A stretch of DNA of 64,000 nt from Artocarpus heterophyllus (GCA_025403435.1 CM046333.1:33439521-33503520), one strand, 5' to 3'. Shown: positions 33,161-46,461, counted from the stretch's first letter. Translations and numbers: made by a program. The notes: generated from the letters alone by a model not told the origin.

Positions 33161-35650
33161 ACCGAATCGTCTTACTTCACACATTCTTCATGTGGATCAA
33201 GCTGTCTAAAGTTAAATGTGTCATTTCTATCTCTTGGAAATTATGCAAGCAAGTCTTTGTCAATTTAGTAGATTGTAGAGACCATCTTCTTGCCTACTAA
33301 CTCAAACTTCCCATTGGCCACCTTAACATAACAAACTCATGCTTCTTTTTGGCTTTTGATCACTATTCCAATGTCATTCTCTATTGGGAATTTCATCATT
33401 AGAAGGCATTACTCTCATAGAATTCAAACTTAGTTGCCCTATGATAGCATTGTAAGCTTAAAATTGATCAACTAACAAGAAATTCACCATTCTGGTCATT
33501 TTCATGTCCCCCCTCTCCCATGGTTACTGGTAATATTATCATCCCCCCAAAATAAACATAATCTCTTGTAAACCCATAAAGCAGGGTCTTAACAAAGGAC
33601 AACTTCATTCTTTCTAGATTAATCTTAGTCAATCTATTTTTTCAATGTATGTCAACTGAGCTTCCATTGTTGATCAAAATCTAGTGGGATCGACTATTCA
33701 CCATCCACAAAGACACAACAATGGCATCATTATGAGGATGAAGTAATTTTTGTGCTTCATCCTCGGAGAAGGTTATCACTACATTCTCCATCCTTGAAAA
33801 CTTGGTCACATGCTCGGCCATGTTGATGTAATTTCCATTCTCAACACTCTCAACTTCAATTGCATATTGTTTTCATGCTCGCACGAGATCTCTAGTCTCT
33901 GTCCTTCAAAGATTGTCCTAACATCATTCAATTATGTTGTTGGGTTATTTCCATCTTGCGCAACTGGTGCTTGTTGTGTTATTTGCAGTGATATTCTTCT
34001 TTTTGTTATCATCCTCTCTACTAATTCTTGTAATTGTCCTTGCTGGATGAGTGCTTTTATTTGCCCTTTTAGTTGAAAGCAGCTTGAGGTGTCATGATCG
34101 TGGACTTTGTGTAAATGATGATATTTGGGCTTGTTTTCTATTAGGGTCTCCTTTCATTAGCATTAGGGGAGTAAAAAAATTTCTACGTTGAATCTACATT
34201 AAGATCTATTCCTTGGTTGTATTCAATGGTGTGTAATCCCTCTATATTTGATGGTGTGTAGGCTTAAAACTTTTGTGCGAGGGCTTTGAACATGTTTGTA
34301 TTATGTTGTGCCTCCGACTTCTGCTTCCTTACTTCACCACTTTGGATTCTTCATCGACCTTTCATTTTCTATCGTTTTGAATGTACCTACTTGTGGTTAT
34401 CCTCTATGATTATACATGTACTCTTCAACGCTAATGAACTTCTACACTCACATTAATAGATCTACAAAGGTATCTTCCTTTTGAAGTCGGTCTTGAATTA
34501 CAGCCACAATGTCACTGTCAGTGTAATTTATCTCCTGACTAAAATGCTTAATGTAACTTTTCAAAGAATCTTCAACTCCTTGTCTAAGAGAGTTTAGATA
34601 GAGCTTATCTTTCTTATAGGACTTGCTATTACAAATATCTTACAAACTACAGCCTCAGTTGATTAAATGAGCTAATAAATCTTGGCTCTAGCTGTTGGAA
34701 CCACTGAAGTACTGGATAGGTTAATGTCAAGGCGAATGATTGGACATTTGTGCTTGGGTTGCTCCATGTATACTCATCCACATGCTATACCCATGTATGT
34801 GGCCAGTTAGGTTTTCTTTCTCATGAAATTGCTTAAAGGGAATCATCTTTAAGTTTGCCAGGAATTCTTCCTCTATGATATCCTCATTAAATAGTGGCTC
34901 TGTCTCATCCAACATATCTCTAACACCCTCTTGTAAATTCTGACTTGCTTCTAAGTCATCTATCCATCTGTGTATTCTCTTAAGTTGTTGCTCAAGTAGT
35001 TCCTTGTGGGTGCTTTGATAGGACTAATTTTCACGCCTTCAGTTGTTACAGCTTTGGTTTGCGCCATTTATTTTGCTTTGAGTCAGTAGGATTGCCCTAC
35101 CATTCAATCTTGCTAAAATTTTATGTGGCATCTCCATTTTCATTATTTAGAGGTTCGGGTGCATGGCAACATGCATTGCGTCATGCATTTGAGTCGATTG
35201 TTACGATTTGTAGTAGTATAGGCCTCGAATCCTTAAACGGTCCAAGTGTTATCCACTTCTTCATTATTTCTATCTTGGCTAGCATCTGTCCTATCAAACA
35301 TGGATGTCCTTATCATTTTATTTTGATCGCGGTGACTCTTGTACCTTGATAAAGGATTTGGGCTCCTTCGTGCTTGAAGTGTATGCATCAACTCAAGTGA
35401 GTTCCTCTATCGACCCTTTCAAATTTGCTCTCCTCCTTGTTCTGCCAGTTATAACCACTTTTCATTGCACCTTGTGAGTTTGTCGGGGCACCCTCTTGGT
35501 TATTAGATTGATGAGCACCATTGAAGTCGGTGATAAGCTCGGTCACTAGCACGATCATTGTGTCCAAGCATGCTTCAAGCCTATTAGTAAGCATTGACTA
35601 ACGTAGTGGATAAGACGCCATTTCCCTACTACTTGTGCCAACCCCCCTAT
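33161..35650 (-). pseudogene. Gypsy gag and protease region, heavily worn
   Basis: 34915-34727 gives a gag segment with EEEFLANLKMIPFKQFHEKE and HIHGYSMWMSIHGATQAQM, where Tat gag proteins have their conserved WxxxxGA block. 35594-35388 is a further gag-like piece. The zinc knuckle and protease between 34000 and 33300 are only suggested by position. Plus-strand frames at 33810-34076 and 35059-35349 are shadows. Confidence 0.55.
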
Positions 35651-38600
35651 TGCTTGAGTGCCATTGGTGTTAGCCCAATTAGCACTTAATGCATTCTCAC
35701 TCGTCATGCCTAAAGATTACTTAATAATAGGAATAAAATTATGATAAAGCACTGGCAAGAACATTATGAATGTAAATCACACAAGGCCCTTCTTCTAGCA
35801 CCACAATGTTGGACTAGATTTCATCCAACACTAATCCAATGTTCTTAGACAAATAATTGTAACAAAAGAAAAAGGTAAGGTAAGTAAATTGGGTAAATTA
35901 CTCCGAAACACAATAACTTTAAGACAATAATAAGAACACAGTAAGGAAAACTTAAAATAGTTATATTTAAAGTTGTTCTTTTTCCTCTGAAATTGAGAAA
36001 ATTTCTAGTATTTAGCAAGTATAGAAGTTTAATTATCCAATAAATTTGAGAGTTATCTCTCTCTTTTTACAATATTTAAAACATTTATCTCTTAGGTGTC
36101 TCAACTGATATTAATGCAATTAACATGCTTAAACTACCTGACATTTAATGCCTTTTATTGTCGATCATTCATTAATTTTATTGTCGATCATTCATTAGTT
36201 TGATGAAGCTTGGCGACTCTTGATCTACCAACTCTTACCAAATTATATGTGCTTAGGTACTCAAGTCACTACCAAAGTGAGTGCTAAGGATCGAAGGATG
36301 CAATCAGGACCTAAGCGCTCAATAAGGACCCGAGTACATGCTAAGTTCACTACCGGAAAGTGTGCTAAGGACACTAAGCATGTGCTAAGGTTAAACTCGT
36401 ATTTACCCCTTTCCGAAAAATCCATCCAACAAACTATAAACTTTTTGTTTTCTAACAGTATGCCTCCTTGGAATGCTTTTCTTTCTTGCTTTGATTCTAT
36501 CAAAATAATTTTTTCCCCAAAGACTTCTTTACATTTTTATTTTTTTTTAAGGTGCTCATCTAAAATAGCTTCTTTTCTCCTTGCTCTTATTAAATAATTT
36601 TTACAGATATGTACTTACTTCATTTTTTTCGTGTGGTTTTTGTTATATTAAAAGAGATCCTTATAAACTTTCTTCTCATTAAAATAATTTTCTTAAACTT
36701 ATCTTCGCTTTAGCAACTTTTTTACGCTACCTTTCTAACTATTATTTTTTCATAATTTCTTTTCTCTAATTTGTTCGTCTTTAGGTAATTTTTGAATTAC
36801 TTTTTCCCTTTTTTTCCACGATAATTTCTTTCATATGTCTTCCTGCTTTTTGTTTGGTTTCTTGTTTATTATTTTTTTGCAAGGTTCTTTAATCTTTTTG
36901 TTCTCTTTTATATGCTTTTATAAAATACTTTTACTTGCCAAGCTTTCCTTATCAATATATATATATTTTTTCAATTGTGTGCTAGTTAATTTTTTTGTGT
37001 GACTTTTATTATATAAAATATGAACCCTATAGATAACTTTTTTTATTTGGATTATTAAAACAAGTTTTTAATCAACTTTTTTAACTATTATTTTTTTATA
37101 GATATCCTTTCTCTAACTTGTTGATGAAGTAAGCTTTCCTATTAAATGTATTTGAATTTAAGAATTTCCCTTAAATGTATGAAATGCCCTAAGAAAAAAT
37201 AATTACACAGTAATCAAAACTTTGATATGTGAATAGAATTCTTCAAATTACTCCTCGTGTGCATAGTGCATTGCATTAGCTAGTACCAAAAATAAAAGTC
37301 TCTAACTCGATAGAATAATTAACTATTTAATTGCGATATTAAGCTGTTTTTTACGCCCTGGGATGAAGCATTATTCAAAGAACTAGGCGAGGTTGATGTT
37401 TCTCGATGTGTAATAATCAGCTTTAAACTTTCTAGAAGATTGGATTTGCGTTACAAGTATTCCAGTTTCTCCTACCATTGTTGCGTACTTTTTGGAATTT
37501 TGTTATTTTATAGTAAAAATACCTAAGCATCCCTTGTGTTTTGTCAAAATGCTATTTTCATCATTCTTATTATTAATACGCCTAAAACGCCTCCCATGTT
37601 TTGTCAAAATACCACTTTTGCTTCTCGTATTATTAAAATTTTTCCTTTTTGTAGTCAATGACTTCGTCACCTTCCGAACAAATTATCAGACCACAAATAG
37701 GAAACAAATTTATAAGGGTTACATAATCCCAGTCCAATCAATTAGCAGGGTGCTTATTAGAATGTGGTAACTGATTTTATTGTTGAAAAATCTATTTGCA
37801 TGGATTTAAGATATCACATGAAGGGTGCATTTACTTCGTATGAAAGAAAAAAGTTGAAGAACAAGGACTAGTTTCTTTTTCCATCTACATGCATTTACTT
37901 CCAAAATCATTAACGAGAGTTTAGCAAAGCCAACAAAATATAAAAAGAAAAGAAAAAAATCATTGATTTTTTCTTATTTAGCTGGTATTGACTCCTATAA
38001 AAAAAAAAAAAAAAAGAATCCCATTATAACTCACGGTTATTAATTAAATATATAAAAGAACATTTTTAACAATTAGATTAATAACAAGATCGTTCTTCTT
38101 AAATTTAATAAACATTAGAAAGCAAATAAATTATTCTCATATTTATTATTTTATGTATGGTAAACGCAACCTAAATTTCAAGAATCTTTGGCAAAATTAG
38201 AGAGAAATTCCGAGGATGAAAAATTGTTATCATGTATTATATGGCAGTTGCGAATTTTTTTAAAGAAGAAAATAAAATTGAAGCCCCTTATTTGGTTCAA
38301 CGACTTCACATATTCGTTAACTCATGTCACCTTTCAACTATTTAATTATAACATGGTCTGAATATTCCTCTCATCTGATTTAGTAAGATTAAGAGGAAAT
38401 GCATGTCACTAAATGTCATGGATTGAACTTTTTGTTTTTGTTTTTTTTTTTTTTTTTTTGTGGGTTGGATTGAAGATATATAGTTTGTTATGCATTATGG
38501 TTATGTTTTGCAAGAATGACAGCTAAGTGCTATTCCTTTAAACATTTATAGATTTTTTTTTGGTTGATTTTAGTGGATTCGTTGAGAATTTTAGTTTAAT

Positions 38601-38829
38601 GTGACATTTTGCGAAATAAATAAAAACGTAATTGTTCATCACAAAAAAAGAAAGATGGAGAACAGTGAAAGTTGTTAAAAAAAAAAAAACCTAATGCACA
38701 ATGTGGACAAAAAGGAGTTCAAATTGCTGTAGAGGAAAAAAAAAGTTTAAGAGGTAAATAAAAGGTTTGAGGAGATGATGTTAGGGGGAATAGAGTTAAA
38801 AAAAAATATTTTTTTAAGGGATTAAAAAG
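35651..38829. other. AT-rich region, no gene recognised
   Basis: Probably includes remains of the Gypsy 5' LTR (about 35750-36420). A short direct repeat, TTATTGTCGATCATTCATTA, occurs twice at about 36157-36197. TTTTGTCAAAAT(A/G)C strings at about 37540 and 37600 recur near 41525, hinting at another dispersed repeat. Long T and A runs at 36540 and 38440. Frames at 36220-36597 and 37492-37770 have no motifs. Confidence 0.4.
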
Positions 38830-39153
38830 ATAAATTGATCTAGTAGTCTTCAACCTTGCAAAAGGGAGCATTTGGTCCCCAATTTTTTTTATTTATTTAA
38901 TTGACCCTAGCGTTTGATTTTAGTTGTTGAGGGACCAATTTAACGCTTAAACTGTTAATTTTGAGAACCATTTTGTCATTTTTTGATAATTTTAAGGACC
39001 GATTTGTCACGTTTTTCTATCTAAAATTAACGGTTTGATCGTTAAATTAGTCATTCAACAAGTAAAATTAAATGTTGGGATCGGTTAAATAAAAAAGCTA
39101 GGAACTAAATGCTCACTAAAATAAAAGGTTGAGCACTACTAGAGCAATTTATT
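38830..39153. mobile_element. Foldback / MITE-like element, about 324 bp
   Basis: The left end TAAATTGATCTAGTAGTCTT (38831) pairs with the right end, which reads in reverse complement TAAATTGCTCTAGTAGTGCT (from about 39152). The pairing continues inward through GAGCATTT and TTTATTTAA blocks to near the centre, so almost the whole element is an inverted repeat. It has no coding capacity. The target duplication is unclear. Confidence 0.7.
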
Positions 39154-42100
39154 TAAAAAAATAATAAACATTAATATGGTAGTTGAATTTACAAATCATA
39201 ACGATCATGAAATGTCCCTGTAAATCTCTAATTAAATTCAGTTTAGGAAGTTTACTATTATAGTAGGGGAAAAAAATCAAGAGTTGTCGTTGTAATTATA
39301 CTTCAGAAAAAAAAAAAAAAAAAGAAGAGAATTGTGTCCTTTGGTAATCCAACGCCAAAGGATGTGGGCGAAGTATGAGGAGTTCTCTCGCACCAGATTG
39401 ACACCCTTTTCCATTGGGTGCTGGCTCTAATTATTGACCTCTAATCAATTTTTTGGTAGCTAGTGCAGTAGTTTTCTGGAGTAGGGCATCATTCGTTGTC
39501 TATGGCACACTTTCTTTTTTTAAATAGTATTAGGACCTTGCTTCATTGTTTCTCTATTTTTTTTTTTCTTTATTGGGTGTAGAAACTTGGTATTTAAAAA
39601 TACGCTTGCAGTACGTATGCAAGCGTTTTATTATGTCAAGGGTCAAACCTATTTTGCATTCGGGCCTAAACCAATTGCCTTTTTGAAGGCTGGAATTCTT
39701 TTTGTGAGGACGTAGGAATTCGAACTTTGAGCTGGGGAGATTGAAGGCAGACGTCCTTGACACCATTATTATTATTATTATTATGATTATTATTATTACT
39801 ATTATTATTATTAGATTTCTTGATCTCTCCCTTTATATGTATCCTCTAAATACTTTCGTTCCAATTTTGTTTTGCAAAACTTTTATGACGCTTCTTGATA
39901 TTTCCTCTACGTATCTTTAACACACATTAAATGAGAATAGGTTTCGTGGGAAGCCTCCTTGCATTTGAAACCACGAAACGTTTTAATTTTAATTTTTAAT
40001 TTTACTTTTCTTCTTCTCTTCCTTTTCTTTTTTTCCCTTTTTTTTTTTGTCTTTTTTTCTTTTTTTATTCTTGCCTTCTTCTCCATACATTATTGTTATT
40101 TTCCTTTCCAAATATGATCTTTAAATTTTTTTTCCAAATTTTCCTACCGATATACTTTTTTTTTTTTTTTTTATCGTAATGCCTCTATTTAAACATTTAT
40201 TTTCAATACTCTCTCAAATACATTTTCTGAGCATCCCTAATAAATAATCTCTAAAGACAACATGCTTTTCAATAGATCTCCCTGGGGTCTCTTTTTCGTC
40301 ACCGTCTTTGTTCTTTTTTGTTTGCTTTAGCTTTTTTAATTTCTCTCTTCTTTTTAATTTATATCTTTGAGTTATTTTCAACAATATTCTCAACTACTAT
40401 TTGTCTTATACATACCGTCTTATTATTGCCTCACAATGCAAAATTGTTGATATTGAATTGCCTTTCTCTTATGCCTAGAGCAATTGAGATTCTGAGTTTT
40501 GATTTATTACAAAGAACTCTATTTTAGTTTGTTCTCTTATTTTGACTTTTTTCTTTAAGAGAAAGAAGATTTTTATGTTTATTTCTCCCTCTTAATTTTA
40601 CTGAAATCTATAGGATTTCTTCCCCTTCACTTAAGCCATGTTTTTAAGTGGTTGGCCTAAAATTATTCTTAAATTGTTTTTTCAAGAATTGTTTTTCTCA
40701 TATTATGCAATATTTTGAAAATGTGTTTTTCAAACAAGTTGCGAAAGATAAAATATTACTCGGTTCTTGCTTTCGCTGATCTATTTTGTTTTAAATGAGA
40801 CTTCAAATACTCTAGGGTATATCTATTAGATAATTGTATTTTATTTATAAAGCCTTCAAAGTTCAAGTCACATAGAGGCCATCCTAAAAGGCAGGTCCTA
40901 AAAACCTATACGGGCCACTTTGGAATTAACCAGGCTTCTCAAAAGTACATAATTAATTATTTTAATTTTTGACAAATTATATGTTCAGCATTTTGGTGAG
41001 CGCATCAGTGAATATTTCCTTTTATATTACAAGGATGAAAATGGATGTTCTATTAAAATGGTTTGTCATTTAAATTTTTCGTTTTACAATTACTCATTTT
41101 AAACTTCAACTTGTAATTATAACATTCTGGCCATTTGGGTCATCCCTTTTTAAAATGTCATTTCCCCCACAGATTGCAGATAGATGTAGGACATATGAAG
41201 GTTGCAGTTACTAAAAATTTTGAAGTTCAACATGGTTAGCTTTTACCATTTTAGGCTATTTAATTTTTCAGTACATTGTACATGTGTAGTAACTATAACC
41301 ATCAACACTGCCCTTGAGTTGCTTTCTTTTGAATAAAATGTTGTTTGGAAGATTATCATTTATAATTTAAAGTCTCGAGAGCAATATATGTTAATATTTA
41401 TTTTGAAAGAGTTTAATTACCATATTTTCTTGTGCTAAATCATGTTTATTTAACTTTAATCCTACTTAGTCACAGTCCCGTTTATGTGCTGTGACAATTA
41501 ATTAAACCAACACTGCATGTGTTTTGTCAAAATAATAAAGATACCAGTTTGACTGAAATTAATTACATTGATATCCCCTGGACTTAAACTCTGTTAACTT
41601 TTGATGAAAGATTTACCTTCTTTCTTCACCATGGATGCGACCACCAAAATAAATCACTAGAAGGACCCCATAACTACGCTTTGTCTAGAGCCTACTAAGA
41701 TCGAAGGACTTATTCCTACCTAGAACCAGCATATTCAACCTAAAATCTAACATATTAAGCCATTTTATTCAAAAACACCAAATCACGACAACTAATTTCA
41801 CCTTTACAAAAAAAAAAAAAAAAAGAAACCTACCCTCCTTGTCATCCACCCTGCCCACCCCGAACACCCCACCTCCTCCATCACCCCCTACCCTCCACCC
41901 TTACCCTCACCCTAGCTTGTCATGTACTCGACCTGCCCTTGCCATAGTCGCCCTCACCATTGCAGCCTCACCCTTCCCCTAAACTTCTAAGCTCCACCAT
42001 TGTAGCCACCGCTCCTATCACACCATGGCCTACATGACCTCACAAGAGAGTTTTTTATTCTTATTTTAAAAATTTTAGAAGCATTTTATTTAAAATATTT

Positions 42101-42728
42101 ATATCTATTTTTTTAGTTTAAAATTTGGTAATAATTTCTATAATTTTTTGTTTCTAATCTTGTAATAAAATAATATTTTTGAGGATAAAAAATAGAATAT
42201 TAAGATGACAATTGTCTAAGTAACTAAGATATATATAGTTTAAAATACTCAAAATTATTTATTTCTAAGGAAAAAAAAAACATTTTTTTTCTTGACAATT
42301 TCAAGAAAGTCTGAACATACTTCATGGCCAAGTAGATCCAACCATGCTACCTTGGGTAAATAAGGATCAATATTTAATGACCCTAACTATTATACGACGT
42401 GAAACAAACTCAGTTGGCTATTGTGCTATTGACAAACTCACAAAGGTTCTTTGCTCGTTCGTCAAGCCCAATCTCCGCTTGGCCCGATACAAAAGAAGTG
42501 AGCATGGGGAATATTAATCCAATTTGGTTGAGAGCTTAATTCCTCTGGCACACATGCGACAAATACCTCATGCGTCGGGCCATCACACATCTCACACTTA
42601 TTTGGTTAAAGTTAACGAACTAATCAATTTCCTTAGCCGTCAAGTATAAGAGCACATTAGAGATGCGGGACACGTCATAAGGCATATGCATTGTAATAAT
42701 GATTGAGAAGTTCATGCACTGTTTGGAG
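39154..42728. other. AT-rich region with simple repeats, no gene
   Basis: (TTA)n at about 39764-39813, a 9-bp-stem hairpin at 39602-39626, pyrimidine runs at 40010-40070, and a C-rich block at about 41835-42050 (CCACCCTGCCCACCCC). The last may be part of an unidentified transposon. The 69-codon frame at 40318-40527 has no motif. Confidence 0.4.
39602..39626. repeat. Perfect 9-bp-stem hairpin
   Basis: ACGCTTGCA at 39602-39610 and TGCAAGCGT at 39618-39626 enclose a 7-base loop. There is no U-run or gene context to support a terminator role. Confidence 0.7.
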
Positions 42729-43416
42729 TAGGGGTGTTTATGGAATCCATCAATTTGCTCAATCTAATCCAATCCCGTGGATTGGATTAGATTATAAAAA
42801 ATATGAACTAGTTTTGGATTAGGATTTTTCCAATCTGACATATACGAATTGAATTACAGATTGAGCATCTCCTAATTTGTGTAATTCGTGAATCTGAGCT
42901 ATATATTGTTTAAATTATATATGCATATACATATATACACACACACACACACAAAATTTTAATAAATATATAAAACTATACTTTTATGGTAGGACGTCTA
43001 AAGTTTTATACTTAAAAAAAGAAACTTAGCCTAATTACAAAGACTAAAATTATTAACTTATGATATTTATGCATTTCTAAAGTTGTTTAAATTTGTTAAT
43101 TTTAATATTTTGTAATACTACAATTTAGTTTATTATCAAAGACTTGCATTCTATTAAATTGTAATATGTTAGATTTTATTAAATTATGTTATGTTATGCT
43201 ATGTTAATTTTAATTGCTTATTTTTTAATAAATTTAAAAACTCAATCTGTGAATCTGCAAAATTCAACCCATAAAATCCGTGGATTTTGGGTTGGATTAG
43301 ATTAGATTAGGGAGTTTATAGATTAGTTTTGAATTGGGAATTTCCTAATATAAAATGTATGGATTAGATTACTAATTGACCCCTAATTCTTGTAATCCAA
43401 TCCGCAAGCACCTCTA
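42729..43416. mobile_element. Non-autonomous hAT-like element with 8-bp duplication
   Basis: The 8-mer GTTTGGAG flanks both sides exactly (42721-42728 and 43417-43424). The terminal inverted repeats are TAGGGGTGTTTATGG and, from the other end, TAGAGGTGCTTGCGG (11 of 15 identical), close to the hAT consensus. Subterminal GGATTGGATTAGATT repeats occur in both arms, and (CA)n lies at about 42938-42953. At 688 bp with no coding frame, it would need a transposase supplied in trans. Confidence 0.9.
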
Positions 43417-43424
43417 GTTTGGAG

Positions 43425-43931
43425 TACCTTAAAAAACTACTAATATTTAGAGGTAATCCTTAACAAGCAATTGATTGTGTTACCTCTATTTTGTCATTAT
43501 TTAGTTGTCTCCTTTCCCCTTTGTTCTCCTTCCATCAGTTTCCTTGATTGACTCATTCATAGGTGCTTTGTTTGGCTATTGTTGGTTAATCAGAATTTTG
43601 CTATTTTGACTCGATAGCCCAATTTGAATCCATAACTTAGACAAAGCCAAAAATCCTCTGACAGTGTCACTCATGACCTTATTTTTCTTAGTTTGGAAAG
43701 TTAAAGGTGCATATCTTACATAACAGGTGTTAATTGTGATATGCACATTACCTTCTCCTAGTGGCCTACTATGAATGATATCTGCGAGGGGAGCATCAAT
43801 CTACTCATTTTTTGCCACAACAAGTGTATAATGCATAGCTCTACTTCCCTTAGCTATGAACAAACTAGAAGATGGTAACTAATACCCTTATCTAGACTTA
43901 ATAAGGGTGGCTCCATAGATGGTGTTGCCAT
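43425..43931 (-). pseudogene. Decayed CACTA transposon ORF fragment
   Basis: On the minus strand, 43800-43621 reads an open segment with IHSRPLGEGNVHITINTCYV and, later, TVRGFLALSKLWI. This spacing resembles the GVPLG-x-x-x-VRVSV...AVGTFVxWP segment near the C-terminus of plant CACTA-encoded proteins, as I recall it. Stops lie on both sides. It is truncated at the Copia LTR at 43932. Confidence 0.4.
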
Positions 43932-45562
43932 TGTTGGAAAATAGTACGCTGTAGAATTTTAAAAATTTTAAATCATAGTATTTGCTAAATCACAAATTTT
44001 ACATGCTAAATACATAAATCAATGACAAATCTTACAAACTTCTTTTGTATATCAAAAGCAGCAGGAATCTCTGAGGAGAAAAATGTTCTAGAAGAGTCTA
44101 AACTAACTAGTTTTCCTTGTTATTCTCTATCTATGATTGAAGTGCGGGTGGTCGCAGGTCGTGCAGCTTTTCACGATGACTCTCCTTTCAACCACTTGAG
44201 AAAACCTAGAACTAAGGTTCTTGATATTGAGCAATAGCTCTTAGAGGGTTTCATAGTTTCTCTCACTAGAATACTCACTCTATGCTTCTTAAGTAATCTA
44301 AATAATAAAGAAAATTTACCCCTTATTAATAGTGGTCGGATCTAGGGTTAAACCTTATCAAATTAGGCTTAAAAATTTGAGTTTGGATCAACTTTAGAGT
44401 AAAAACACATGAAATGCATATCTGATCTAACTGCAACAGTCGACTACACCATGTACATCACGGTCGACCGCGTGGTTGCGATCTAGAGCTCGAACCAAAT
44501 TCAAACTCATCAAGTTGATCTGATTGATCCTATCTCAACCAATTAGATAAATCTTATCTTATATGACCCCCTGTACCCTTTATAAAGTCTCAATTTTAAT
44601 TCAAATAACCAAATAGGAAAGTTATTTAATTAAAATAATCATATATAAATAAACTCATATAAATAAAATATTATCCAAATAATTCAACATGTTTATCTTG
44701 AATTAATTTGTCTTGAATTAATTCACAAAGATTAATTCAACTGATAAACTAACATGAATTATTAAATCTAATTAACTCGAATTTCAGCCAATCTAATAAT
44801 TTAACATAAGTTATCAACATGTAAGAAAAACGCACTGGTATCATTGCAGGATTTATTATGAGCTAGCAAAGGGGACCCAATGGACATAAATAGATCAAGC
44901 TCCAATAATTATAAAATACAATACCCTAAATATATATTTTATAATTATCAACTCTAATGCTACTCTACTAAAAGCTTAGAGCTGCAGTCTCAAACTATTT
45001 AAAAATACAAAACTTCAATAAGGTAACTGTCCATGACATATCATAATGTGTCACATCCCTATAGGGTATTCATAATCGGCTTAAGAATAAATTCTGTTTT
45101 ACCTCCCTGATTATTTCTATCTTGCATTCTATTATCACACCATTGGAATACTTACTATCCATAAATAGTATACGATTCAATTACACCTATGTATCTAAAT
45201 GGTTAGGCACTTCAGTGTTCTTATTACAGGATAATGCATATGAGATAACATCATTAACTCTACAAAACCGCTATAGATTCTATATCTATGAATAATGAGT
45301 CTACGTGAATCATGAGTCATAGTTTCCAACGTACTAGTATGCGTACCATCATTAAATCAGGATATCATCTTTTGGTACATCAAAGGACATAAGTCAAGAA
45401 TACAGGCCCATTAGTCATTTCAAGATTAAGACACAACACTTATGATTGTCTAAAATGAATTGATTTGAACAAATGAAATTATTAACTAACTTAATTCAAC
45501 TTTTTGTGCCGATCTAATATATCATCACCTATAACAATATACCAATATTTCTACTTATGGAG
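43932..45562 (-). repeat. 3' LTR of a second minus-strand Copia element
   Basis: On the minus strand it begins just after a GAAGTGGGAC polypurine-like tract (about 45572-45563) and ends TATTTTCCAACA at 43932. It follows the RNase H remnant at 45736-46430 in the right orientation. A large part is repeated in both orientations at 47895-49393. The 71-codon plus-strand frame at 44022-44237 is a chance frame in the LTR. Confidence 0.75.
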
Positions 45563-45735
45563 TCCCACTTCGATCACCAAGACAAGCCCTCTCCTGTTGC
45601 AGATGTAGACAATATGATAATCTTAGCATGAATAAAGTGCCTAACTTTATTCTGTCGATTGCAGATCTTATGATTTAGACCATCATCATTAAAATTCATG
45701 TCTTTTGTATGATCTGTCTATCATATGCTTGATTC

Positions 45736-46460
45736 TTAAAGGTTTAGAACGACAGTCTTAGACTTTTGTTTGCTTATCATACATTCAATAGAAATGAACA
45801 AAAAGAGGACAACATTTAGTTTATGAATAATAAATAAACTCTTTATTGAGAAAATTGTCTCCAAAAACTTATTAAACATTTTACTCCTTAGGGCAATACG
45901 TCTAACTGATCTCTTACTTGCACTAAATGAGTATGACATATCTTGCATCCCCATAGCATCTACATGCTTCTCAAAAACTCTCATAGTTAGTGTCTTCATG
46001 AAAGGATATATTATATTGTCTTCAGTTGCGATCTTGCATAATGTAACATGCCCTATCTCAACAAAGTCCTTTATCACATGATACTTTTGATGAATATGTT
46101 TACTCTTCTTGTGAAATCTTGGTTCCTTAGCATTAGCTATTGCTACAGTGTTATCACAATACAGCGATGCCGCCTTATCCATACCAGGGACTATCTCAAG
46201 ATCCCTAAGGAACTTATGGAGTCACACTATTTCTTTCAAAGTATCACTAGCTATCATATACTCAGCCACAATCATTGAATCCAAAGTGCAATCTTGCTTG
46301 ACACTTCTCTAAACATTGGTGCCTCTTCCCAAAGTAAACACAAAACCAGAAGTATATCTTCTCGAATCCAGACAAGATTGAAAATTTGAATCTGTGTATC
46401 CTAGAGGTGTTAGATCCTCATAAAGGTCAGGAAGCATTTGTGTTGATAGTTTTGTTCTAA
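45736..46460 (-). pseudogene. Copia RNase H remnant
   Basis: From 46430 downward the minus strand reads a worn GYTDSNFQSCLDSRRYTSGFVFTLG, then AEYMIASDTLKEIVWLHKFL, then SLYCDNTVAIANAKEPRFH, HIHQKYHVIKDFV and ATEDNI. These are the ordered motifs of Copia RNase H, including catalytic D and E residues. One frame break lies at about 46310. The upstream RT is missing because a Gypsy LTR begins at 46462. Confidence 0.85.
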
Positions 46461-46461
46461 T

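Larger units (their letters stand above)
26640..35650 (-). mobile_element. Degraded Gypsy element (Tat/Ogre type), split by two solo LTRs
   Basis: Minus-strand order: gag (about 35600-34700), protease region (about 34000-33300), RT (33150-32667, resuming 30119-29878 and 27897-27600), then RNase H (27574-26660). The RT frame breaks exactly at two foreign LTRs (30120-32666 and 27898-29877) and resumes on the far side of each. Integrase and element LTRs were not recognised. The EYKDVFAWTHKDM, KKANGK and YVDGASN motifs are typical of Tat-type pol. Numerous stops; dead. Confidence 0.8.

Noticed and set aside
24162..35650. LTR copy A as the 3' LTR of the minus-strand Gypsy element
   Set aside because: Its TATA-equivalent and U5-like end point to plus orientation, opposite to the Gypsy coding remnants.
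37480..37640. TTTTGTCAAAATACCAC repeats as a CRISPR-like or regulatory array
   Set aside because: Only two irregular copies, in an AT-rich eukaryotic spacer. Better explained as dispersed transposon sequence.
39602..39626. Hairpin as a rho-independent terminator
   Set aside because: This is a nuclear plant sequence, and there is no gene ending at it.
39700..39760. GAATTCGAACTTTGAGC as a possible tRNA T-loop
   Set aside because: No acceptor stem, anticodon arm or A-box could be built around it.
41835..42050. C-rich block as a proline-rich coding exon
   Set aside because: No ATG-started frame with splice sites, and the composition resembles transposon-associated low-complexity sequence.
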